Shown here: in pieces, positions 23,967 to 31,904 of the stretch | Layout: every line of letters starts with the position of its first letter | How positions within the stretch are numbered: the first letter of the stretch is position 1 | From: an uncultured Clostridia bacterium | GTDB lineage: Bacteria; Bacillota; Clostridia; Christensenellales; Aristaeellaceae | Assembly: GCA_947600345.1 (NCBI GenBank) | Contig: CANQGC010000002.1 | Coordinates: 1 to 32,791, forward strand | Length of the DNA stretch: 32,791 bases | Reading direction: 5' to 3' | The notes under the pieces: model-generated | Told to the model about the DNA's origin: nothing | Databases searched by the model: none | What the model saw: only the letters and a program-made list of their open reading frames with translations | Program-made: the position numbers and the translations under genes

Positions 23967-26615
23967 ATGCTTAGGATATGGGAACTGACGGTCAATCACC
24001 TGCGGGAGGCCGTCGGCCTGGATGAGTCGCCGCGCTTCTCCTGGAAGATCGAATCGGATCTGCGCGACTTTGTGCAGCGGGGCTATCGCCTGCAGATTGC
24101 GGCGGACGCGGAGTTTGCCGTGGCGCTCTACGACAGCCGCTGGGTGGACTCCGACCGCTCGGTATGCGTCGCCGCGCCGGGCTTCGATATGGCCCCGGCG
24201 CGCGCCTACTTTGCCCGCGTGGCCGTGGCCGGGGACGGGGAGGAATCCGGATGGAGCATGCCGCTGCGCTTCGTCAGCGGGCTCTGCGGCTCGCCCTGGA
24301 TCGCGAAGTACGTCACCGCCGAAAACCCGCCCTGTCCGGACGAATCGAAGGGCAGCTGCGTGCGCGGAAGCTTCAGCGTGCTGGGGGAGGTGCGGGAGGC
24401 CTACCTGTTCTGCTCGGCGCTGGGCATCTACGTGCCCTACCTCAACGGCCGCCGGGTGGGCGAGGATCTGCTCGCTCCGGGCTGGACCAGCTACAACCGC
24501 CACGGCCTGTACCAGACCTACGAGGTCACCTCGCTGCTGCGCCGGGGCAGGAACGCGGTCGGCGCCATGCTGGGCGCGGGCTGGTACAAGGGCAAGATGG
24601 GCGTGTTCCAGGATCGCAACATCTACGGCGACCGCACCGCCTTCCTGGCCCAGCTGCTGATCCGCTACGCCGACGGCCGGGAGCAGATTGTCGCCAGCGA
24701 CGAGAGCTGGACCGGCGGCGATAGCCCGGTGCTCTTCTCCGAGATCTACGATGGCGAGATCTACGACGCCCGCCTGGAGAACCCCGCCTGGTGCCTGCCC
24801 GGCGATGCGCCCGAGGGTTGGCGGCCGGTGAGCGCCGTCGAGGGCAACCGCGCCGTGCTGGAGGCCCAGCCCGGCTGCCGCATCCGCTGCCGGGAGAAGC
24901 GCAGGGCCGCGCGCATACTGATCACCGCCAGGGGCGAGCGCGTGGTGGACTTCGAGCAGGTGCTCACCGGCTGGCCGGAGTTCGCCATTCGCGGAGCGGC
25001 GGGCAGGAGCTACAAGCTCAAGTGCTTCGAGACGCTGGACGCGAGCGGCAACGTCTATACCGCAAACCTGCGCACCGCCAAAGAGGAGCTCGTCTACACC
25101 TGCCGGGGGAGCGGCGAGGAGCGCCACCATCCGGAGTTTACCTTCTACGGCTTTCGCTACATCCAATTGGTGGATTGGCCGCTGGACGCCCAGCCCGAGG
25201 ACTTCACCGCCTGGGTGATTCACTCCGACATGCAGCCCACGGGCGCCTTCGAGTGCTCCGATCCGCTGGTGAACAGGCTTCACCGCAACATCCTCTGGGG
25301 CCAGAAGGGCAACTTCCTGGACGTGCCCACCGACTGCCCCCAGCGCGACGAGCGCCTGGGCTGGATGGGCGACGCCCAGATCTTCTGCCGCACGGCCACC
25401 TTCCTGATGGACGTGTACGGCTTCTTCCGCAAGTGGCTCAAGGATGTGCGCGCCGATCAGCTTCCCGACGGCGGCGTGCCCCACGTGGTGCCCGACCTGT
25501 TCACCTGCAGCCCGAACGCCAAGAACGACTGGCTGATCTGCCAGGGCACCCACTCCGCCGCGGGCTGGGCCGACGCCATCATCATCTGCCCCTGGAGCCT
25601 GTACCTGGCCTACGGCGACCTTCAGGTGGTCGAGGAGCAGTACGAGCCCATGCGCCGGTGGATCCACTTCATGCGCGACCACTCCGAGGACTACCTGTGG
25701 AGCTTCGGCCTGCAGTTCGGCGACTGGGTGGCGCTGGACGCGGAGCAGGGCAGCTACTTCGGCGCGACGCCCAACGAGCTCTGCTGCACCGCCTACTACG
25801 CCTACTCGGTCAGCCTCTTCGTCAAGATGGCGAAGGCGCTGGGGCGGACGGAGGACGTGGAGACCTACGGCAAGCTGCGCGACGGCATCGTGGACAAGTT
25901 CCGCCGGACCTTCTTCACGCCCGAGGGCGACATGACCGCCCAGACCCAGACCGCCCATATACTGGCGCTGCACTTCGAGCTGGTGGCGCCCGAGCTGCGC
26001 GCGCGCACCGCCGCGAACCTGGTCAAGCTCCTTCAGAAGGAGAACGGCCACCTGGTGACCGGCTTCATGGGCACCACCTACTTCACCCAGACGCTGGCCG
26101 AGTGCGGCTACGTGGACGAGGCCTACGACCTGCTGCTCAAGGACGACTTCCCCTCCTGGCTGTACCAGGTCAAGGCCGGGGGCACCACCATATGGGAGCA
26201 CTGGGACGGCATTCGCCCGGACGGCAGCATGTGGAGCCCGGACATGAACTCCTTCAACCACTACGCCTACGGCGCGGTGGGCGAGTTCCTCTACCGCTTC
26301 GCCGCCGGTCTGGACGCCGACCCCGAGGATCCGGGCTACCATCACGCCTTCCTGCGGCCGAGGATCAACCCGCGCCTTTCGAGCGCGCGCGCCAGCGAAC
26401 AGACGCCCTACGGCGAGCTGGCCTGCGGCTGGGAGATCGACGGGGATGAGGTGCGCGTGGACGTGCGCGTGCCGGCCAACGCCAGCGCCACGCTGACGCT
26501 GCCGGACGTGGCGGAGATCGCGGAGGCCGGCGGCGCGGAGTTCGCGCGCGACGGCGCGGACATGACCGCCCGCATCGGCTCCGGGGAGTATCGCTTCATT
26601 TATAAGAGAAAGTAA
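23967..26615 (+). CDS. Alpha-L-rhamnosidase, glycoside hydrolase family 78
   Basis: Hydrolyses terminal alpha-L-rhamnose from plant glycosides, pectin side chains or bacterial rhamnose polymers. The 882 residues hold N-terminal beta-sandwich domains (Bac_rhamnosid_N, with YVPYLNGRRVGEDLLAPGWT at about 155-175), an (alpha/alpha)6 barrel and a C-terminal beta-sandwich. The catalytic segment DVPTDCPQRDERLGWMGDAQ begins at D452; the Glu of the RDER piece is the expected general acid. TTIWEHWDG (E744) carries the expected general base. There is no signal peptide, so the substrate must be imported, which fits the transporter genes downstream. A GGAGG site lies about 12 nt before the ATG at 23967. 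It is followed by a terminator, so the transporter has its own promoter. No rhaA, rhaB or rhaD is in the window. Confidence 0.93.
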   Translation: MLRIWELTVNHLREAVGLDESPRFSWKIESDLRDFVQRGYRLQIAADAEFAVALYDSRWVDSDRSVCVAAPGFDMAPARAYFARVAVAGDGEESGWSMPLRFVSGLCGSPWIAKYVTAENPPCPDESKGSCVRGSFSVLGEVREAYLFCSALGIYVPYLNGRRVGEDLLAPGWTSYNRHGLYQTYEVTSLLRRGRNAVGAMLGAGWYKGKMGVFQDRNIYGDRTAFLAQLLIRYADGREQIVASDESWTGGDSPVLFSEIYDGEIYDARLENPAWCLPGDAPEGWRPVSAVEGNRAVLEAQPGCRIRCREKRRAARILITARGERVVDFEQVLTGWPEFAIRGAAGRSYKLKCFETLDASGNVYTANLRTAKEELVYTCRGSGEERHHPEFTFYGFRYIQLVDWPLDAQPEDFTAWVIHSDMQPTGAFECSDPLVNRLHRNILWGQKGNFLDVPTDCPQRDERLGWMGDAQIFCRTATFLMDVYGFFRKWLKDVRADQLPDGGVPHVVPDLFTCSPNAKNDWLICQGTHSAAGWADAIIICPWSLYLAYGDLQVVEEQYEPMRRWIHFMRDHSEDYLWSFGLQFGDWVALDAEQGSYFGATPNELCCTAYYAYSVSLFVKMAKALGRTEDVETYGKLRDGIVDKFRRTFFTPEGDMTAQTQTAHILALHFELVAPELRARTAANLVKLLQKENGHLVTGFMGTTYFTQTLAECGYVDEAYDLLLKDDFPSWLYQVKAGGTTIWEHWDGIRPDGSMWSPDMNSFNHYAYGAVGEFLYRFAAGLDADPEDPGYHHAFLRPRINPRLSSARASEQTPYGELACGWEIDGDEVRVDVRVPANASATLTLPDVAEIAEAGGAEFARDGADMTARIGSGEYRFIYKRK

Positions 26616-26638
26616 TCAATTCAGCCCATTATGCAACA

Positions 26639-26677
26639 AACGCCGCCGCGATGAACAAATCCGGCGGCGTTCGTTTT
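26639..26677 (+). terminator. Intrinsic terminator after the GH78 gene
   Basis: A perfect 10-bp stem AACGCCGCCG (26639-26648)/CGGCGGCGTT (26662-26671) with a 13-nt loop is followed by CGTTTTG. It separates the araD-GH78 unit from the transporter operon. Confidence 0.8.
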
Positions 26678-26714
26678 GTAAGAAATGCAAAATCGAGAGG
26701 TTTTCACTTAACCT

Positions 26715-26749
26715 GTCAAATATTCGACTTGTGAATTGTGACATTTCAC
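26715..26749 (+). promoter_or_regulatory. Two adjacent inverted repeats upstream of the transporter promoter: candidate operators
   Basis: GTCAAATATTCGAC (26715-26728) is a 14-bp palindrome with one imperfect pair. Two bases later, GTGAAT..ATTTCAC (26731-26749) forms a second imperfect inverted repeat, ending 2 bp before the -35 box. Their position suits an activator such as an AraC- or LacI-type sugar regulator. No regulator gene is in the window, so the binding protein is unknown. Confidence 0.5.
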
Positions 26750-26751
26750 CA

Positions 26752-26780
26752 TTGAAATAAGCTTGCAATTTGTATATAAT
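26752..26780 (+). promoter_or_regulatory. Sigma-A promoter of the sugar ABC transporter operon
   Basis: TTGAAA (26752-26757), a 17-bp spacer and a perfect TATAAT (26775-26780) lie 35 bp before the start of the binding-protein gene. This is one of the strongest promoters in the window. Confidence 0.85.
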
Positions 26781-26815
26781 ATTAGTGGTACAATTTTTTA
26801 GTAGGAGGTAAAACC

Positions 26816-28093
26816 ATGAAGAAGTTTCTTGCAATCCTGCTGACCGCGATGCTCTGCCTGGGCGCGCTGGGCGGATTCTCCGCGCTGGCCGAGGGCACCC
26901 GCACGATCACGATGCTGACCGACACCGACATGTCCATGGACGGCTTCAACGCCGTGGCCGCGCTGGCGGAGGAGAAGCTGGGCATCCACGTCGAGGTCGA
27001 GTTCCGCGTGGGCGGCGCCGAGGGCGACAACATCGTCAAGACCCGCCTGGGCTCTGGCACGATGGCCGACATTCTGGCCTACAACTCCGGCTCCCTGCTC
27101 AACGCGCTGAACCCGGCGCAGTACCTGGCGCCGCTGAACGATCAGCCCTTCGCGGAGCGCCTGGACGACACCTACGCCTCCTCCGTGACGGTGGACGGCA
27201 AGCTCTACGGCGTGCCGATCACCTCCACCCAGGCCGGCGCGGTGGTCTACAACCGCGAGGTCTATGAGAAGTACGGCCTGGAAGTGCCCAAGACCTGGGA
27301 TGAGTTCATCGCCAACTGCCAGAAGATCAAGGACGAGGGCGGCATCGCGATGATCGGCGGCTTCGGCGACAGCTGGACCTCTCAGGTGCTGTTCCTGGGC
27401 GACCACTACAACGTGCTGGCGCAGGAGCCCGACTTCACCAAGAACTTCGAGGCCGGCACCGCCAAGTACGCTACCACCCCGGCGGCCACCCGCTCCTTCG
27501 AGAAGTACGAGGATCTCGTGGAGTTCTATGATCCCGCGTACCTGGCCGACACCTATGACAACGCGGTGGATAAGATCGCCTACGGCGACGGCGCGCACTG
27601 GATCATCCTGACCCAGGTGCTGTCCAACATCTACTCGCTGGAGGGCAAGGAAGTCGTGGACAACCTGGGCGTCTTCGGCATCCCCGCCGACGAGGGCGAG
27701 ACCGGCCTGACCGTCTGGATGCCCACCTCCATGTACGCCAACAAGGACAGCGAGAACCTGGACACCGTCATGGAGTTCTTCGACTTTTACACCAGCAAAG
27801 AGGCGCTGGACGCCTACGTCTCCGCCCAGCTGCCCGACGGCCCCTTCTGCATCAAGGGCTACGAGCTGCCCGACACCGCCTATCGTCCGGTCGCCGAGGA
27901 CATGCAGGCCTACTTCGACGCGGGCCTGACCCACGTGGCCATGGAGTTCGAGACCGCCGTCAAGGGCGCGAACTGCATGCAGATCTGCGTGGAGGTCGGC
28001 TCCGGCCAGGTCACCGGCGCGGAGGCCGCCCAGATGTACGACGACGACTGCAAGCTCCAGGCGACGCAGCTCGGCATCGAGTGGCCCGAATAA
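26816..28093 (+). CDS. Extracellular sugar-binding protein of a CUT1-type ABC transporter
   Basis: Captures a sugar or oligosaccharide and delivers it to the two permeases encoded next. The 425 residues show a signal peptide (1-25, MKKFLAILLTAMLCLG..ALA, cut likely before EG) and family-1 solute-binding features: DILAYNSGSLLNAL, DGKLYGVPITSTQAGAVVYNREVYEKYGLEVPKTWDEF, and a Trp/Met-rich C-terminal lobe. There is no lipobox: the only Cys in the leader (C14) lies inside the hydrophobic core, and a signal-peptidase I type ALA-E site follows. Gram-positive binding proteins are normally lipoproteins. AGGAGG sits 8 nt before the ATG. Substrate cannot be told from sequence; rhamnosides or arabinose-containing oligosaccharides are suggested by the neighbouring genes. 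Confidence 0.88.
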   Translation: MKKFLAILLTAMLCLGALGGFSALAEGTRTITMLTDTDMSMDGFNAVAALAEEKLGIHVEVEFRVGGAEGDNIVKTRLGSGTMADILAYNSGSLLNALNPAQYLAPLNDQPFAERLDDTYASSVTVDGKLYGVPITSTQAGAVVYNREVYEKYGLEVPKTWDEFIANCQKIKDEGGIAMIGGFGDSWTSQVLFLGDHYNVLAQEPDFTKNFEAGTAKYATTPAATRSFEKYEDLVEFYDPAYLADTYDNAVDKIAYGDGAHWIILTQVLSNIYSLEGKEVVDNLGVFGIPADEGETGLTVWMPTSMYANKDSENLDTVMEFFDFYTSKEALDAYVSAQLPDGPFCIKGYELPDTAYRPVAEDMQAYFDAGLTHVAMEFETAVKGANCMQICVEVGSGQVTGAEAAQMYDDDCKLQATQLGIEWPE

Positions 28094-28114
28094 TCTTCCT
28101 GCGAATCGTCAACC

Positions 28115-28138
28115 GTCAGCCGCCTTCGGGCGGCTGAC
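28115..28138 (+). other. UUCG-capped stem-loop between binding protein and permease genes
   Basis: A perfect 10-bp stem GTCAGCCGCC/GGCGGCTGAC is capped by the very stable TTCG tetraloop and followed by ATTCC, not a T-run. In this position such hairpins usually protect the binding-protein message from 3' decay and allow more binding protein than permease to be made. Confidence 0.75.
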
Positions 28139-28165
28139 ATTCCAATGCGCAAGGGGGATGAGAAC

Positions 28166-29050
28166 ATGCAAAAAGCAGTCAAGCCGAGGGCGCGGACGGG
28201 GGACAGCATCTATTCCTATTGGTTCCTGGTTCCCGCGTTCGTGATCTTCATCGTATTCTTTATCGTGCCGATGGTCATATCGCTGTACTTCAGCATGACC
28301 GTGTGGGACTTCGAGAGCTCGCGCTTCGTGGGGTTGGACAACTTTAAAACCTTCCTATCCACCTACTCGATGAGCATCGGCATCAAAAACACCTTTATCT
28401 ACGCGATTCTGACCAGCGGCATCAAGGTGATCCTGGCCTTCTTCATCGCCGTGTTCCTGACCGGCAAGATCCGCTCGAAGAACATACTGCGCTCCATCGT
28501 GTTCTTCCCGAACCTGGTCTCGGCCATCGCCATCGGCATCGCCTTCAAGGCGCTGATGCACCCGACGAACGGCCTGATCAACCGGGGCCTGGCACTGCTG
28601 GGCATCAGCGGGCCGGACTGGCTGGGCAACCGCAACATCGCGCTTTACTCGGTGATCTTCACCGACATATGGAAGGGCCTGTCCATCGCGACGGTCATCT
28701 ACATCGCCGGCATCACGTCCATCGACCAGAGCTACTACGAGGCGGCCGAGATCGACGGCGCCACCGGCTGGCAGAAGATTCGCTACGTGACGCTGCCGCT
28801 GACGGCGTCCTCGCGCAACACGGTCATCATACTCTCGTTCATCGGCGGCCTGCGCTCCTTCGAGCTGATCTGGACGATGACGGGCGGCGGCCCGGGCTTC
28901 GCCACCGACGTGCTGGCGTCCATCATCTACAAGCAGTACGCGCAGGGCTACTACGGCCTGTCCACGGCGGGCAACGTCATCATGCTGGCGCTCACCGCGA
29001 TACTGGCCTTCCCGCTCCAGGCGTTCCTGAATCGGAAGGAGGGGAAGTAG
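28166..29050 (+). CDS. Sugar ABC transporter permease (MalF/UgpA type)
   Basis: Membrane component one of the CUT1 importer. The 294 residues have six predicted membrane helices, the first at about 15-38 (WFLVPAFVIFIVFFIVPMVI). The EAA loop that docks the ATPase is present as YYEAAEIDGATGWQKIRYVTLPL. The ATG at 28166 is preferred over 28145 because AAGGGGG (28151-28157) lies 8 nt before it. It is separated from the second permease by a single base, showing tight co-translation. No ATPase gene follows, so a shared MsmK-like ATPase encoded elsewhere is expected, as is common in Firmicutes. Confidence 0.92.
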   Translation: MQKAVKPRARTGDSIYSYWFLVPAFVIFIVFFIVPMVISLYFSMTVWDFESSRFVGLDNFKTFLSTYSMSIGIKNTFIYAILTSGIKVILAFFIAVFLTGKIRSKNILRSIVFFPNLVSAIAIGIAFKALMHPTNGLINRGLALLGISGPDWLGNRNIALYSVIFTDIWKGLSIATVIYIAGITSIDQSYYEAAEIDGATGWQKIRYVTLPLTASSRNTVIILSFIGGLRSFELIWTMTGGGPGFATDVLASIIYKQYAQGYYGLSTAGNVIMLALTAILAFPLQAFLNRKEGK

Positions 29051-29051
29051 C

Positions 29052-29882
29052 ATGAAGGAGAGAAGCATCAAGCGCACCATCGCGGAGATCATCGCCTGGT
29101 TCGTGGCGCTGGTCGTGTTCATACTGCCGTTTTTGTTCATGCTGCTCAACTCGCTGAAGGATCGCCGCGGCGCGAACAAGTTGGCGCTGACGCTGCCGGA
29201 GACCTTCGAGTGGGGCAACTACTCCAAGGTGCTGACCGAGAACAACTTCCAGGTGCTGCGCGCCTTCAAGAACAGCTTCCTGCTGATGATCCTGAGCGTG
29301 GCGGTGCTGGTGATCTTCGGCGCGATGGCGGGCTATGTGCTCCAGCGCAGGAGTTCGAAGGTCACGGCCTTCGCCAGCACGCTGCTGATGATCGGCCTGA
29401 TGATCCCGGCGTCGATCCTGCCCACGATCTGGGTGCTGCAGGCGCTGCACATCTACCAGACGCTCTTCGCCATGGTGATGATCGAGGCCGCGCTGAACTT
29501 CCCGTTCACGATCATGCTGTTCCGGGGCTTCATGGACACCATCCCCAGGGAATTGGAGGAGGCGGCGATGATCGACGGCTGCAACAAGGGGCAGATCTTC
29601 TATAAGGTCGTGTTCCCGCTGCTCAAGCCGGTGACCTCCACGGTCATCATTCTGAACGCCGTTACGATCTTCAACGACTTCACCAACCCGCTGTACTTCT
29701 GGCCGGGCACGCAGAATACCACGGTGCAGCTGACGCTCTACACCTACCTGGGCCAGTATTCCAGCTCCTACAACATGCTGTTCGCGGACGTGATACTGAT
29801 CACGATCCCGATGCTGGTGCTGTTCCTGATCTTCAACAAGAAGATCATCGACGGCATGGTTGCCGGTGCTGTGAAGGGCTGA
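29052..29882 (+). CDS. Sugar ABC transporter permease (MalG/UgpE type)
   Basis: Membrane component two of the importer. The 276 residues have six predicted helices and the EAA loop ELEEAAMIDGCNKGQIFYKVVFPLLKP in the last third. GGAGGGG overlaps the end of the preceding gene, and the ATG lies 1 bp after its stop. A terminator follows, closing the binding protein-permease-permease operon. Confidence 0.92.
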   Translation: MKERSIKRTIAEIIAWFVALVVFILPFLFMLLNSLKDRRGANKLALTLPETFEWGNYSKVLTENNFQVLRAFKNSFLLMILSVAVLVIFGAMAGYVLQRRSSKVTAFASTLLMIGLMIPASILPTIWVLQALHIYQTLFAMVMIEAALNFPFTIMLFRGFMDTIPRELEEAAMIDGCNKGQIFYKVVFPLLKPVTSTVIILNAVTIFNDFTNPLYFWPGTQNTTVQLTLYTYLGQYSSSYNMLFADVILITIPMLVLFLIFNKKIIDGMVAGAVKG

Positions 29883-29912
29883 CGGGCAAGCAAAATCCGA
29901 GGCAAAGGCAGA

Positions 29913-29943
29913 GGGCCGTTCCGATATGGAACGGCCCTTAAAT
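29913..29943 (+). terminator. Intrinsic terminator after the transporter operon
   Basis: A perfect 10-bp stem GGGCCGTTCC (29913-29922)/GGAACGGCCC (29928-29937) with a GATAT loop is followed by TTAAATT. It lies 30 bp after the permease stop. Confidence 0.8.
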
Positions 29944-30243
29944 TGTGGGTTTTGGGGATGGCGCTGCGGTGGGTGGGGAAGGGAATGCGGGGCGTTCGGT
30001 TGCTCGTTTGGCTCGGAAAGCTTGCGCTTTCCGACCATAAACTCGCCTCGCTCCGGCCCGCGCTTGGGGGCGATGGAGCCTTGGTTCGTATTGCCGAAGC
30101 TTTGTCTTGTTTGCGCGGGCCGGAGGGGGAACGCTGGGCTCCGCCCAGACCCGGCGGGCGCTGCCCGGACCTGCTCAAGGGGCTTTGCCCCTTGAGAATC
30201 CTCACCAAGGAACCTGAGGTTCCTTGGATTCTCCCTTCTGGGG
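29944..30243. repeat. Noncoding block of nested perfect inverted repeats (structured extragenic element)
   Basis: No credible gene is seen in these 300 bp between two convergent operons. The block holds at least five inverted repeats: TCGGAAAGC/GCTTTCCGA (30013-30034, TTGC loop); a 13-bp perfect pair CTCCGGCCCGCGC (30051-30063)/GCGCGGGCCGGAG (30113-30125); CTGGGC/GCCCAG (30134-30148); CTCAAGGGGC/GCCCCTTGAG (30174-30196, TTT loop); and CCAAGGAACC/GGTTCCTTGG (30205-30227, TGA loop), itself flanked by GAGAAT/ATTCTC. None ends in a long T-run. The look is that of dispersed multi-hairpin extragenic repeats of high-GC gut Clostridia; copy number in this genome cannot be checked from one window. It may also serve as the 3' end of the aroQ transcript. 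Confidence 0.6.
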
Positions 30244-30687
30244 TTACGCGGTTTGGCCTTCGATGTAGTTCTTCAAAAACAGAATCGCCTGGCGGTAGCC
30301 CTCGAAGCCCAGGCCCATGTAGGTCTTGACGCAGGCCAGGCGGGCGTAGGAGATCTGCCGGAAGTCCTCGCGGGTGGAGACGTCCGAGATGTGCACCTCC
30401 ACGGCAGGCAGGCAGACGGCCTTCAGCGCGTCCAGGATTGCCACGCTGGTGTGGGTGTAGGCGGCGGGGTTGATCACGATGCCGTCGCAGTCGCCCATCG
30501 CGGCCTGGATCTTATCGACGATCGCGCCCTCGTGGTTGGACTGGAAGATTTCGACCTCGACGCCGGCCTCCTTCGCGGCGTCGCGCACCAGCGCCTCGAG
30601 CGCCTTGTAGTCCTGGCGGCCGTAGATGTTCGGCTCGCGCGTGCCCAGCAGGTTCAGGTTCGGCCCGTTAACGACGAGAAATTTCAT
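30244..30687 (-). CDS. aroQ: 3-dehydroquinate dehydratase, type II
   Basis: Third step of the shikimate pathway: dehydration of 3-dehydroquinate to 3-dehydroshikimate by the type II (dodecameric) enzyme. The 147 residues show the catalytic Tyr Y22 in NIYGRQDY, N73 in INPAAYTHTSVAI, H99 in VEVHISDVSTREDFR, and NHEGAIVDKI. GGAGG lies 7 nt before the ATG. The first 20 bp overlap the end of the aroE-aroK gene in another frame (30668-30687), so the two are translationally coupled. Confidence 0.96.
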   Translation of the reverse strand: MKFLVVNGPNLNLLGTREPNIYGRQDYKALEALVRDAAKEAGVEVEIFQSNHEGAIVDKIQAAMGDCDGIVINPAAYTHTSVAILDALKAVCLPAVEVHISDVSTREDFRQISYARLACVKTYMGLGFEGYRQAILFLKNYIEGQTA

Positions 30688-31903
30688 GGTACACCTCCAA
30701 CATCTTCTCTGCGGTCTTTTCGGGGATGCCGGTGCTCTCGACCCGCGCGTCGGCGAAGGCCAGGTACATCGGCAGGCGGACTTTGTACATCTCCTCCAGG
30801 GAGTTGCGCTGGGACAGCGGGCGGCCCTTCTTGGACAGCAGCGCCAAGTCGCGCTCCAGGAAGATCACCACGCCGTTCTGCTTGAGCAGGTTCAGGTTGC
30901 GGGGCTGGGTGATGCAGCCGCCGCCGGTGGCGACGACCAGCGAGCTGCGCTTGCAGGTGTCGGCGATGGCCCGCGTCTCCTCGTCCCGGAAGGCGGGCTC
31001 GTCGTGGGTCTCGAAGAACTCCGGGATCGTCATGCCGATGTTGGCCTCGATCACGTCGTCCAGGTCCACGAACTCCCGGCCGGTGCGCGCGGCGATGATC
31101 TCGCCCACGGTGGTCTTGCCGCAGCCGGGCATGCCGATGAGTATGATGTTCTGCGTCTGCGCGCGCAGCAGGGCGAGGATTTCGTCGGACTTTTCAGCGG
31201 GGATTTTGCTCCCGGTGAAGGTCTCCGACGCGGCGCGCGCCTGCTCCACCAGCATCACGAGGCCGGCCATGCAGGGGATGCCCCGCGCCATCGCGTCCTG
31301 GATCAGCCGCGTGCGGGCGGGATTGTAGATCACGTCCAGCACGGCCTCGAGCTTCGGAAGCCTTTCGATGTCCAGCGGGGCGACGTTCGTGTTCGGGTAC
31401 ATGCCCACCGGCGTGGTGTTGACCAACACGCTGGCGTCGGCGTGGCGCTCGAGGTTTTCGTAGTTGTCCGGCCCGCTGCGGGAGATGACGATCACCTCCG
31501 CCGCGCCGCGCGACTTCAGCACGTGCCGCGCGGTCAGCGAAGCGCCGCCGCTGCCCAGCACCAGCGCCTTCCTGCCGCGCAGGTCGACGCCCAGCCGGTC
31601 GAGCATGGCGCTGAAGCCGTCGGCGTCGGTGTTGTGGCCGAAGATTGTTCCGTCGGGGCGCTTCACCAGCGTGTTGACGCTGCCGATCTGCCGCGCGGCC
31701 TCGCTCAGCTCCGCGCAGTAGGGGATCACGTCCCGCTTGTAGGGGATGGTGACGTTCAGCGCGTCCCAGGGGCCGTTGCGCAGGAAATCGTCCAGCGCCT
31801 CCGGCTCCACCTCGAACAGGTCGTAGCTGTAGTCGGCCAGCATGGCGTGAATCTGGGGCGAGAAGCTGTGGCCGAGCACGCGGCCCAGAAGTCCGGCGCG
31901 CAT
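30668..31903 (-). CDS. aroE-aroK: Fused shikimate dehydrogenase - shikimate kinase (AroE-AroK)
   Basis: One 411-residue frame carries two consecutive shikimate-pathway enzymes. Residues 1-245 are shikimate dehydrogenase (3-dehydroshikimate to shikimate, NADPH): GHSFSPQIHA, NVTIPYK with catalytic K56, NTDADGF with D93, the Rossmann LGSGGAS and VNTTPVGMYP. Residues 252-411 are shikimate kinase: P-loop GMPGCGKT (257-264), the FVDLDDVIE shikimate-binding region and ATGGGC (325-330). No stop, start or ribosome site separates them; the linker is only a few residues (around LLRAQTQN). The ATG lies 1 bp after the pheA stop, with GAGGTG inside the end of pheA. With AroQ downstream, three consecutive steps are encoded in order. 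Confidence 0.95.
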   Translation of the reverse strand: MRAGLLGRVLGHSFSPQIHAMLADYSYDLFEVEPEALDDFLRNGPWDALNVTIPYKRDVIPYCAELSEAARQIGSVNTLVKRPDGTIFGHNTDADGFSAMLDRLGVDLRGRKALVLGSGGASLTARHVLKSRGAAEVIVISRSGPDNYENLERHADASVLVNTTPVGMYPNTNVAPLDIERLPKLEAVLDVIYNPARTRLIQDAMARGIPCMAGLVMLVEQARAASETFTGSKIPAEKSDEILALLRAQTQNIILIGMPGCGKTTVGEIIAARTGREFVDLDDVIEANIGMTIPEFFETHDEPAFRDEETRAIADTCKRSSLVVATGGGCITQPRNLNLLKQNGVVIFLERDLALLSKKGRPLSQRNSLEEMYKVRLPMYLAFADARVESTGIPEKTAEKMLEVYHEISRR

Positions 31904-31904
31904 G

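Noticed and set aside
29926..30329. Short frames (89 to 146 codons) in the 29.9-30.3 kb gap
   Set aside because: They run through perfect hairpins, have no ribosome sites and resemble no family. The block is better read as a structured noncoding repeat.
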